Assembly (NCBI RefSeq): GCF_001661965.1
Contig: NZ_LYWZ01000022.1
Span: 248,001 to 312,000, forward strand
Direction: 5' to 3'
Source of the DNA: Croceicoccus mobilis
GTDB lineage: Bacteria; Pseudomonadota; Alphaproteobacteria; Sphingomonadales; Sphingomonadaceae
DNA length: 64,000 nt
Part shown: one piece after another, positions 47,296-54,893 of the stretch
Position numbering within the stretch: the first letter of the stretch is position 1
Layout of the letters: each line of letters starts with the position of its first letter
Notes under the pieces: model-generated
Told to the model about the DNA's origin: nothing
What the model saw: the letters and a program-made list of their open reading frames with translations, nothing else
The model's database searches: none
Position numbers and translations under genes: made by a program

Positions 47296-48621
47296 ATGAT
47301 AGAATGGGTCGGGCTGGTCGGCGCGCTGGCGTTGCTGATCTGGATGACGGTGCGCGGGATCAATATCTTGATCGCCGGTCCCGTCGCCGCCTTTGTCGTC
47401 GCGATCACGGCGGGGCTTCCGCTGCTGCCGCCGCTGGCAGGCACGCTTGCCGACGGCGGACCCGCCCCCGACTTCGCGACCAGCTATATGGCGGGCTTTG
47501 CCGACTTTCTTTCCAGCTGGTTCCTGATGTTCCTTTTGGGTGCCATCTTTGGCGAGGTCATGGGCGCTTCGGGGGCCGCGGCGTCTGTCGCGCGGTTCAT
47601 TACGCAAAAGCTGGGCAGCCGCTATGCGCTCGCCGCGACGATCGCGGCCTGCGCGGTGCTGACCTATGGCGGGGTCAGCGTCTTCATCGTGGCATTCTCG
47701 GTCTATGGCCTTGCCGTCGCGCTGTTTCGCGAAGCGAACCTGCCGCGCCGCTTCATCCCCGGCGCCTTTGCCTTTGGGTCGGTGACCTTCACCATGACCA
47801 GCGCGGGCAGCCCGGAAATCCAGAACCTCATCCCGATGCAATATCTGGGCACCACTGCCTATGCCGGCTGGCAGGTCAGCATTGTCGTCGCCCTCGCAAT
47901 GGCAGCGCTGGGCTATGTGCTGATCGCGCGCATGGTGAAACGCGCCGTGCTGGCGGGCGAAGGGTTCGAGGCGCGCGAGAGCGACGACCGTTTCGAGATC
48001 GACGCGAAGCTGCCCTCCCCCGCATTGTCGATCCTGCCGCTGGTGGGCGTGCTGGGGGTCTTCCTCATCACGCAAGCACTGGGCAAATGGGCGCTGCTGG
48101 CGGCGCTGGGCACCGGGATCGTGCTGGCCTGCGCGGTAGGCTGGGCACAGCGCGGCGCATTGTCCGGCGCGTTCTCGCGCGGGGCTACCGGCGCGGTAGT
48201 GGCGATCACCAACACCTGCGCCGTCGTCGGTTTCGGCACGGTGGCGCAACTTTCCCCCGCCTTTGCCGAAGCATTGGCCGCGGTGCAGGCGCTGCCCGGC
48301 AGCCCGCTGATCGGCGCCGCCGTGGCGGTGACGGTGATCGCGGGCCTTACGGGCAGCGCCTCTGGCGGGCAGAGCATCGCCCTGCCGCTGATCGCGCCGC
48401 ATTATCTGTCTCTGGGCGCCGATCCTGCCGAGATGCACCGCGTGGTCGCCATTGCATCGGGCGCAATGGATAGCCTGCCGCACAACGGCTATGTCGTCAC
48501 CACCATTCGCGCGGTCTGCGGTGAAACGCACAAGAGCGCCTATGGCGCGGTGGCGGCCACCACCGTGCTGGTGCCGGTGCTGGGCACCATACTCGCGCTG
48601 GTGCTGTTCACCTTGTTCTAA
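47296..48621 (+). CDS. GntP family permease
   Basis: A 441-residue membrane protein with about 12 hydrophobic spans. TYGGVSVFIVAFSVYGLA, a TMTSAGSPEIQNLIP motif and GLTGSASGGQSIALPLI fit the GntP/short-chain fatty-acid or gluconate permease group. The substrate could be gluconate, a hydroxy acid such as 3-hydroxybutyrate or a fatty acid and cannot be chosen from sequence. It follows the GST gene by 112 bases and converges on dcd, with seven bases between stops. Confidence 0.87.
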   Translation: MIEWVGLVGALALLIWMTVRGINILIAGPVAAFVVAITAGLPLLPPLAGTLADGGPAPDFATSYMAGFADFLSSWFLMFLLGAIFGEVMGASGAAASVARFITQKLGSRYALAATIAACAVLTYGGVSVFIVAFSVYGLAVALFREANLPRRFIPGAFAFGSVTFTMTSAGSPEIQNLIPMQYLGTTAYAGWQVSIVVALAMAALGYVLIARMVKRAVLAGEGFEARESDDRFEIDAKLPSPALSILPLVGVLGVFLITQALGKWALLAALGTGIVLACAVGWAQRGALSGAFSRGATGAVVAITNTCAVVGFGTVAQLSPAFAEALAAVQALPGSPLIGAAVAVTVIAGLTGSASGGQSIALPLIAPHYLSLGADPAEMHRVVAIASGAMDSLPHNGYVVTTIRAVCGETHKSAYGAVAATTVLVPVLGTILALVLFTLF

Positions 48622-48628
48622 TGCGGCC

Positions 48629-49183
48629 CTAGAGCCGAGGCAGCGTGACGCCGCGTTGCCCCATATATTTGCCGGTGCGATCAGCATAGCTGACCTCGCA
48701 AGGCTCGTTCCCCTTCAGGAAGAGGAACTGGCACGCGCCTTCGTTCGCGTAGATCTTGGCAGGCAGCGGCGTGGTGTTCGAAAACTCCAGCGTCACATGG
48801 CCTTCCCAGCCCGGTTCCAGCGGGGTGACGTTCACGATGATGCCGCAGCGCGCATAGGTGCTCTTGCCAAGGCAGATGACCAGAACGTCGCGCGGTACGC
48901 GGAAATATTCCACCGTGCGGGCAAGAGCGAAGCTGTTGGGCGGGATCACGCAGACATCGGTCTGGCGGTCGACGAAGCTGTTGGCGGCGAAATCCTTGGG
49001 GTCCACCACGGCGCTGTCGACATTGGTGAAGATCTTGAATTCATCGGCGACGCGCGCGTCATAGCCGTATGAGGACAGGCCATAGGAAATGCAGCCATCG
49101 CGGCGCTGCGCCTCGACGAAGGGCTCGATCATGCCCGTTTCCTGCGCCTGCTGCCGGATCCACTTGTCCGAAAGAATCGACAT
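48629..49183 (-). CDS. dcd: dCTP deaminase
   Basis: A 184-residue enzyme that deaminates dCTP to dUTP for thymidylate synthesis. [10 protein letters not shown] start, [25 protein letters not shown] and the [12 protein letters not shown] motif are all characteristic of Dcd. Start ATG 49183 (MSILSDK) is family-typical; a longer frame to 49240 is not. A UPF0262 gene lies about 100 bases upstream on the same strand. Confidence 0.95.
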   Translation of the reverse strand: MSILSDKWIRQQAQETGMIEPFVEAQRRDGCISYGLSSYGYDARVADEFKIFTNVDSAVVDPKDFAANSFVDRQTDVCVIPPNSFALARTVEYFRVPRDVLVICLGKSTYARCGIIVNVTPLEPGWEGHVTLEFSNTTPLPAKIYANEGACQFLFLKGNEPCEVSYADRTGKYMGQRGVTLPRL

Positions 49184-49283
49184 TATTTCTTCCCGAATTG
49201 CCTTTGTCCGGTCCTGCCCAAGCGAAGCGGCGCGGGGCAAGGGTTTCAGGCGATAAGCTGTGGGAAGCTGTCCTGCCGAACAG

Positions 49284-49766
49284 TCACCCGCGAATGTGGA
49301 GGACGCAGATCAGCGTGAAGAGGCGGCGCGCGGTGGTAAAGTCGGTCTCTACCTTGCCTTCCAGCCGCTCCATCAGCAGCTCGGTCGCGCGGTTGTGGAT
49401 GCCGCGCCGCGCCATGTCGATGGTTTCGATCTCGGCGGCGGTCGCCTTGCGGATGGCCTGGTAATAGCTGTCGCAGATGGCAAAATATTCGCGGATGGGG
49501 CGGCGAAACCGCGCAAGGCCGAGAATCAGCGTTTCGAGCGGCTTGTCCGCTTCATCGGCGATGCTGATGGAAAGCCGCCCGTCGATCACCGACAGTTCGA
49601 GCTTGTAGGGGCCGGTGTGCCCAGCCTCCCACGAACGCATCGGTTTGAAGGTATTTTCCTCGATCAGATCGAAGATCGCGACGCGCCGCTCCTGCTCAAT
49701 ATCGGGATTGCGCCACACGATGGTGGCTTCATCCAGCTTGATATCGATTATGCGCGGGTCGGACAT
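49284..49766 (-). CDS. UPF0262 family protein
   Basis: A 160-residue protein with [43 protein letters not shown] and [21 protein letters not shown] near the middle, which are hallmarks of UPF0262, an alphaproteobacterial family of unknown role. The start ATG 49766 gives [14 protein letters not shown] at 49781 is an alternative. The gene lies between dcd and the divergent FzlA gene. Confidence 0.88.
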   Translation of the reverse strand: MSDPRIIDIKLDEATIVWRNPDIEQERRVAIFDLIEENTFKPMRSWEAGHTGPYKLELSVIDGRLSISIADEADKPLETLILGLARFRRPIREYFAICDSYYQAIRKATAAEIETIDMARRGIHNRATELLMERLEGKVETDFTTARRLFTLICVLHIRG

Positions 49767-50044
49767 CAGGGGCGGAGCCATCGCAAATGAACCGCCGGGG
49801 CACAAGCCGCAAAGAACTGCACCTTTGGTCTATCGCGTTTGCGCGATCCCCAAAAAGCTTTGAACAAGGCGACTATTATTGGTCAATCGTGTTGACGGGC
49901 GGGTCGCCGCTGCCCCATCCGAATTTACAGGGAATCACCCGTTTCACGCGGGAAACGCGCCCTGTTCGCCCAGCGGCGGACCTTGGACTTTGCAAAGATA
50001 CCGGGCCCGAAACGCCAGAATCACAATAACGGGACAAAAGCCAC

Positions 50045-50716
50045 ATGTGGCGGCTGCATCATTTCGCACTCTGCCCCTTCAGCCGGAAACTGCGCCTTTT
50101 GATGAGCGAGAAGGGCGTGCCCTTCACGTTGGAAGAGGAAAACCCCTTCGCCATGCGCGAGGAATTCTTCCTCATCAATCCGACCGGCCGCACCCCTGCC
50201 CTCACCCATGAGGACAAGGACATCACATTGGCCGACAGCCGCGCGATCGCGGAATATTTCGACGAAACGGTCGAGAAGAACCCGATGATCAACGGCACGG
50301 CGGCAGGCCGCGCGGAAATCCGCCGACTGGTCGCATTGTTCGACGAAAATTTCTGGGGCGACGTCACCGCGCCCCTGCTGTCGGAGCGTTACGCCAAGCG
50401 CGTCGTCGCCCGCGCGGCACCCGATTCGCGGGCACTGCGCGATGCGATGCGGCTGGCGGACCAGCATCTCGACTATATTGACTATCTCGTCGACCATCGC
50501 CGCTGGCTGGCGGGCGCAACGATGAGCCTTGCCGATCTGACGGCAGCCGCGCAGATCTCCGTTGCCGATTACCTGGGCGGCATCGACTGGCGCGGGCACG
50601 AATCGGCGCGCGGATGGTATTCGGTGTTCAAAAGCCGGCCGAGCTTCCAGCCCTTATTGGCCGACCGCGTCGACGGCGTCGCGCCGCCGCGCCATTACAG
50701 CGACGTCAACGCCTGA
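50045..50716 (+). CDS. fzlA: FzlA, FtsZ-binding GST-fold division protein
   Basis: A 223-residue GST-like protein. The N-terminal thioredoxin-like domain has FALCPFSRKLRLLMSEKG and NPTGRTPAL; the helical C-terminal domain has WLAGATMSLADLTAAA. The C-terminal tail DRVDGVAPPRHYSDVNA resembles the conserved tail of Caulobacter FzlA, which curves FtsZ filaments and is essential for constriction there. The family can also be called a plain GST, but the tail favours FzlA. No clear ribosome site is seen before ATG 50045. Confidence 0.82.
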   Translation: MWRLHHFALCPFSRKLRLLMSEKGVPFTLEEENPFAMREEFFLINPTGRTPALTHEDKDITLADSRAIAEYFDETVEKNPMINGTAAGRAEIRRLVALFDENFWGDVTAPLLSERYAKRVVARAAPDSRALRDAMRLADQHLDYIDYLVDHRRWLAGATMSLADLTAAAQISVADYLGGIDWRGHESARGWYSVFKSRPSFQPLLADRVDGVAPPRHYSDVNA

Positions 50717-50737
50717 CGATCCTGCGGTAGAGCGCGT

Positions 50738-51685
50738 TCAGACCACGCGCTTGTCGCCGAAACGCCCGTGCTTGCGATAGCGGGTCATCCAGCGGTCGAG
50801 AAACAGGCTAAGCGGGCGCGGCGCAATGCCGAGCTTTGCGATGCCGGGCATGTCGTCGCTGGCGACATTGCCTGCGCTGAGCATCGCGTATTGATCGGAA
50901 GAAATCGGCGCGCCCGGCAGCATTCCGCTGATGCCTGCGATCATGCGCCCCACGCCATCGGGCAGCGCGATAAAGCTGCGCTTGCGATCCTCGGCCTCGG
51001 CGATGCGTTCGTTGATCTCCAGCATGGTCATGACCTCAGGCCCTGCGATCTCATAGGTCTTGCCGCCATGCTTGGCAGGATCGGCAAGGGCCGCGATCAC
51101 CGCGTCGGCGGCATCGTCGACGAAAAGCGGCTGCAGCTTCGCCTGCGGCGCGAAGACGGGAATCGCCGGCAGGGCCGAAATCATCTGGCCGAACATGTTG
51201 AGGAAATTGTCATCCGATCCGAACAGGATCGAGGGGCGCAGCACGGTCGCTTTCGGAAACGCGGCCAGCACGGCCTGTTCGCCCAGCCCCTTGTATTTCT
51301 GGTAATCGATCGCGCTGTTCGCATCGGCCCCGATGGCCGAGATATGGACGAAAGCCGATACGCCCTTGTCGGCAGCGATCTGCGCGACCTGCCCGGCGCC
51401 CGCGCCCATTACCGCGTCAAGGTTACCCTCAAACGCGCCGACGAGATTGACGACTGCATCCGCGCCATCGATCACGGCAGCAAGCGATGCCTCGTTCCGG
51501 ATGTCGCAGCGGGCGAACTGGATCTGGCCCAGATTGGCGAGCGGGCGCAGCGAATACGCCTCTTCGGGATGGCGCGAAGCGACGCGAAGACGCGCGCCCT
51601 GTTCCAGCAGTGCCTGCGCGACATGCTTGCCGAAGAAACCGCTGCCACCGACCAGCGTGACCAGCCTATTCTGCAAACCCGTCAT
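50738..51685 (-). CDS. Complex I NDUFA9-like NAD(P)-binding protein
   Basis: A 315-residue atypical short-chain dehydrogenase: GGSGFFGKHV near 12-21 is the dinucleotide-binding motif, with VVNLVGAFEGN and YQKYKGLGEQAV near the active-site region, where a catalytic Tyr-x3-Lys is partly changed. It matches the NDUFA9/complex I accessory subunit family found in alphaproteobacteria. Start ATG 51685 (MTGLQNR) has GAGG upstream; a longer frame is unlikely. The stop is 21 bases from the convergent FzlA stop. Confidence 0.87.
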   Translation of the reverse strand: MTGLQNRLVTLVGGSGFFGKHVAQALLEQGARLRVASRHPEEAYSLRPLANLGQIQFARCDIRNEASLAAVIDGADAVVNLVGAFEGNLDAVMGAGAGQVAQIAADKGVSAFVHISAIGADANSAIDYQKYKGLGEQAVLAAFPKATVLRPSILFGSDDNFLNMFGQMISALPAIPVFAPQAKLQPLFVDDAADAVIAALADPAKHGGKTYEIAGPEVMTMLEINERIAEAEDRKRSFIALPDGVGRMIAGISGMLPGAPISSDQYAMLSAGNVASDDMPGIAKLGIAPRPLSLFLDRWMTRYRKHGRFGDKRVV

Positions 51686-51777
51686 CTCGTGCCTCTTGCT
51701 TTGGCGGCCAAACGGGCCACCCATCAATTCATCCCCTGCGCCTTAGGCCAAGGACGGCGATTCCTGCAACCGCGAAA

Positions 51778-51810
51778 CGGACCGGAATCGCGCCATGGCG
51801 ATCCGGTCCG
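51778..51810 (-). terminator. Probable terminator after the GFOR-like gene
   Basis: CGGACCGGAATCGC and GCGATCCGGTCCG (51778-51810) form a long stem with one bulge. On the reverse strand it is followed by TTTCG and lies 28 bases past the GFOR-like stop at 51838. Confidence 0.6.
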
Positions 51811-51837
51811 CTGCCTTGTACCTCTCCCAAGGTGAAA

Positions 51838-53091
51838 TCAGTCGTGAAGCGCGGGCTGCCGGGCCTTGTCAGCCCTTTCACCGGCATCGGGCGTGGCAAC
51901 CGGCCTGCCTTCGCGGGCGCTGCGATAGATTGCCTCCATCAACACATGGTCGCGCACGCCCATCTCTCCGGGCGTGGCGGGGGTGACGCCAGACTGGACG
52001 CATTGCGCCATGTGGTCGATCTCGGCTGCGAACTGGTTGGCCGGAGAAATCGCAATCTGCGCTTTCTGGTCGGTATCGCCCGCCTTGCTCGCCACCCAAA
52101 GATCCTGCCCGCGATAGCTGTAGGCGTTAGGCATATCCACGCTGGCTTCGGCAAAGTTAAGGCGCTGGTATTTATCGTCGCGCGCGCCATAGCTGGTAAA
52201 GCAATTGGCGATCGTGCCCGAGGGAAATTTGAGGCGAAAGGACACCGTCTCCTCGACCTCGGCATATTTGGGGTCGCCGGGCGGGGAATAGATGTCGGCG
52301 CTGACTTCCACCGGAATTTCCCCCGCCAGATAGATCGCGGTGTTGAGGCAATAGAGCCCGATATCGGGGAGCGAACCGCCGCCGGCCAGATCGCCGTCAT
52401 GGCGCCATTGCTGCGGCCCGTTCTGGTTCACGGTCTGGACGTTGTTGGCGGTGATGCCGACAAGACGGCCATAGGTGCCATCGGCGACAAAACGGCGCGC
52501 CTCCACGTTATGGGGCTGGAAATGGATGCGATAGGCGATCATCAGCGTCACGCCCGCATCATCGCAGGCATCGACCATCACCTGTGCATCGGCGGCATTG
52601 GTCGCCATCGGCTTTTCGCACAATACATGCTTTCCCGCCTTCGCCGAGCGGATCACATATTCGCGGTGCATGCCGTTGGGGAGCACGATGTAAATGACGT
52701 CGACATCGGGATTGTCCGCGATCTCTTCAAAGCGGTCATAGGTGTAGAGACTGCCCTCAACCACGCCATATTGCGCGCCAACCGCGGCTAGCTTTTCGCG
52801 CGATCCCGATACCAGCGCAGCGATGCGCGCGTGGCTGCATTCGGCAAAGGCGGGCAGGATCTCGTTGATCGACAGGCGACCCAGCCCGACGATGGCAAAA
52901 CCGGTCCGTTTGGCGGGCGGCTGTGGGGCCGGGGTCGGCCCGTCCTGCGGATCGGCAGGGCCGCGCCATGGCGGAAAGACGACGCGCCCGTCCTCGACCG
53001 AGCCGGTATCGACATGGGACGGCGCGGCATAATCGGGATCGTAGGCGGTGCCGGCAAGCGGCGCTTTTTCGTCTTTCATCAGATCTTCCAT
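51838..53091 (-). CDS. Gfo/Idh/MocA oxidoreductase, glucose-fructose oxidoreductase-like
   Basis: A 417-residue oxidoreductase with a Rossmann fold (IVGLG at 67-71), LCEKPMA at 157-163, LAGGGSLPDIGLYCLN and a C-terminal domain with ANQFAAEIDHMAQCV. The segment IVGLGRLSINEILPAFAECSHARI and the AGGGSL-DIG motif are very close to Zymomonas glucose-fructose oxidoreductase. That enzyme has a Tat signal; here residues 1-62 are hydrophilic and Pro-rich without a twin-arginine motif or hydrophobic core, so a cytoplasmic protein is predicted. Sugar substrate unknown. Start ATG 53091 or ATG four codons later. Confidence 0.87.
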   Translation of the reverse strand: MEDLMKDEKAPLAGTAYDPDYAAPSHVDTGSVEDGRVVFPPWRGPADPQDGPTPAPQPPAKRTGFAIVGLGRLSINEILPAFAECSHARIAALVSGSREKLAAVGAQYGVVEGSLYTYDRFEEIADNPDVDVIYIVLPNGMHREYVIRSAKAGKHVLCEKPMATNAADAQVMVDACDDAGVTLMIAYRIHFQPHNVEARRFVADGTYGRLVGITANNVQTVNQNGPQQWRHDGDLAGGGSLPDIGLYCLNTAIYLAGEIPVEVSADIYSPPGDPKYAEVEETVSFRLKFPSGTIANCFTSYGARDDKYQRLNFAEASVDMPNAYSYRGQDLWVASKAGDTDQKAQIAISPANQFAAEIDHMAQCVQSGVTPATPGEMGVRDHVLMEAIYRSAREGRPVATPDAGERADKARQPALHD

Positions 53092-53103
53092 AATCGGGAA
53101 AAC

Positions 53104-53133
53104 GCGCCACGCCCGCGGTGCCGGACGTGGCGC
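53104..53133. other. Hairpin upstream of the GFOR-like gene
   Basis: GCGCCACG (53104-53111) and CGTGGCGC (53126-53133) pair perfectly around a 14-base loop, 12 bases before the GFOR-like start on the reverse strand. No T-run follows, so it may be a 5' regulatory or RNA structure rather than a terminator for the DUF2141 gene. Confidence 0.4.
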
Positions 53134-53201
53134 GAGGATTGGAGGGCGGCCACCGGGGGAAAATCAAAGAGGCAGCCGCCGCCCCAACGCAGAATTGCCT
53201 A

Positions 53202-53696
53202 TCAGTCGTAGCTGAGCATCACGGTGGCCGAACCGCCCATGTCGGTCACTTCGAACATGGCGGGCATCCACGCGGGCTTGCCGCTCTGCTCGTCACCCGA
53301 AAGGCCCCAGGCCTCGGTCGGGCCCTTGCTGCCCAGCTCGATTTCGCCGTCGCCGTTCTCGTCATGGACTACGGCCGCGACATAGCTGCCCGGCGTCACG
53401 TCGTCGAAAGTCGCGGTTACGGTGCCCGAAGTCGCATCGACCTTGGTCTTGTAGTCACCCGCTGCCTTCAGGAAATTGCCTTCGCCCTGAAGCGCAACGA
53501 AAAGCTTGCCACCGCCGGGCTGCACGCCTTCGATCGTGACGGTCACGGGCATGGCGCCCGCAGGCTCGGTCATGGCGGTGGTTTCCATCGAGGAATCCAT
53601 CATCGCGTCATCGGTGGCGGCAGTGTCGGTCTCGGCCGAGCAGCCGGCAAGCGCGAGTGCGGCACCAGTGGTGGCGATAGCGGCAATCTTTAGCAT
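53202..53696 (-). CDS. DUF2141 domain lipoprotein
   Basis: A 164-residue protein with a lipoprotein signal (lipobox LAGC, cysteine at residue 19), a Thr/Ala/Met-rich linker of about 30 residues, then the DUF2141 domain: GGGKLFVALQGEGNF, FDDVTPGSYVAAVVHDENGDGEIEL. DUF2141 proteins are secreted beta-sandwich proteins of unknown role. The start ATG 53696 is fixed by GGAG six bases upstream; the longer upstream frame is rejected. It lies downstream of a LysR gene on the same strand. Confidence 0.9.
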   Translation of the reverse strand: MLKIAAIATTGAALALAGCSAETDTAATDDAMMDSSMETTAMTEPAGAMPVTVTIEGVQPGGGKLFVALQGEGNFLKAAGDYKTKVDATSGTVTATFDDVTPGSYVAAVVHDENGDGEIELGSKGPTEAWGLSGDEQSGKPAWMPAMFEVTDMGGSATVMLSYD

Positions 53697-53785
53697 CACA
53701 GTCTCCTTTTGGATGTACCTGATACCAATGATGCAAACGCGATCGGGTTTATTGCGGAATATGAAACAGTGTATTCTGGGTCGTG

Positions 53786-54703
53786 TCACAAGCGTGCGAA
53801 GCGGCCTTCGAGCTGCTGCAAGCGCTCGTCGAGGAAATCGATGAAGGCGCGCACCCGCGACGGCAGACCTCGGCGTTCGGGATAGATCAGGAACATGTCC
53901 GCATCCTCACGCGAATAGTCGCGCAGGCATTCGACGAGTTGCCCGCCTTCCAGAAACTGCTCAACGTCCCAGAGCGACTTGAGCGCGATCCCCGCGCCAT
54001 CCAGGGCCCATTGCTCGACCACTTCGCCGCTGTTGCTGGAAAGGGCTACGGGAATGCGGAAACTCTCCATCCTGCCATCGACCTCGAACATCCAGCGGTC
54101 GATGGGTTCATTGTCGCGACAGATGACGATGCCGTCGTGCCGCTCAAGGTCTGCCGGATTCTTGGGTTCGCCATGATGCTGGAAATAGGAAGGCGATGCG
54201 CAGATCGCGCGGCGCGCGCGCAGCACGCGGCGCGTCACGAAATCACCTTCGCGCGGCAGGCCGACGCGAAGCGCGAGATCGGCGCCCGTCGCCATCAGGT
54301 CGTTGCTCTGGTCAGTCAGGGTCAGGCGGATGCTGACTTCGGGATAAAGCTTGCGGAACTCTGCGCAGATCGGCGCGATCTGGCGGCGGCCGAAACTGAT
54401 CGGCGCAGACAGACGCAATTCGCCGCGCGGCTCGACCGAAGCGCCGACTTCCGCATCGGCCGCATCGAGGCGGCCAAGAATGTCGCGGCAACGCTCGAGA
54501 TAGGTTTCGCCCTCTGGCGTGACGAATACGGTGCGGGTCGACCGGGTCAGCAGGCGTACGCCCAGCCGCTCCTCCAGCGCGGCGATGGTGCGGGTCACGA
54601 CCGATGGCGAACTATTGAGATCGCGGGCGGCATCGACGAAGCTGCACCGCTCGGCCACGGCGACGAAGATGCGCAGTTCGTTGAGGGGTGTGCGCGGTTT
54701 CAT
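53786..54703 (-). CDS. LysR family transcriptional regulator
   Basis: A 305-residue regulator with an N-terminal winged helix-turn-helix (LNELRIFVAVAERCSFVDAARDLNSSPSVV, about 7-36) and a C-terminal periplasmic-binding-like effector domain from about residue 90. Target genes are unknown. LysR proteins often act on a divergent gene; the gene upstream, the MFS/spermidine-synthase fusion, starts 190 bases away in the opposite direction and is a candidate. The downstream DUF2141 gene is another. Confidence 0.93.
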   Translation of the reverse strand: MKPRTPLNELRIFVAVAERCSFVDAARDLNSSPSVVTRTIAALEERLGVRLLTRSTRTVFVTPEGETYLERCRDILGRLDAADAEVGASVEPRGELRLSAPISFGRRQIAPICAEFRKLYPEVSIRLTLTDQSNDLMATGADLALRVGLPREGDFVTRRVLRARRAICASPSYFQHHGEPKNPADLERHDGIVICRDNEPIDRWMFEVDGRMESFRIPVALSSNSGEVVEQWALDGAGIALKSLWDVEQFLEGGQLVECLRDYSREDADMFLIYPERRGLPSRVRAFIDFLDERLQQLEGRFARL

Positions 54704-54893
54704 GACTGCGCTGCGGTTAGTTCAATCATCTGCGACCATGATGACGGCATCGCCAATGCCGGACAATTATCCCAAAGGGCAGGATAATTCCGCCCCTCCC
54801 GGCTAGCTGCGGCTTGCCGGTTGCACCTGCGCCGCGATGGCCTAAGCATGGCGGCAAAGCCCCATCGCCAGCGGACGCCCGACTTTTCTTCCC

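Noticed and set aside
49806-50044. Possible small RNA or leader peptide between UPF0262 and FzlA
   Set aside because: A TTGACG box is present near 49891 but no matching -10 box at good spacing and no stable hairpin with T-run were found.
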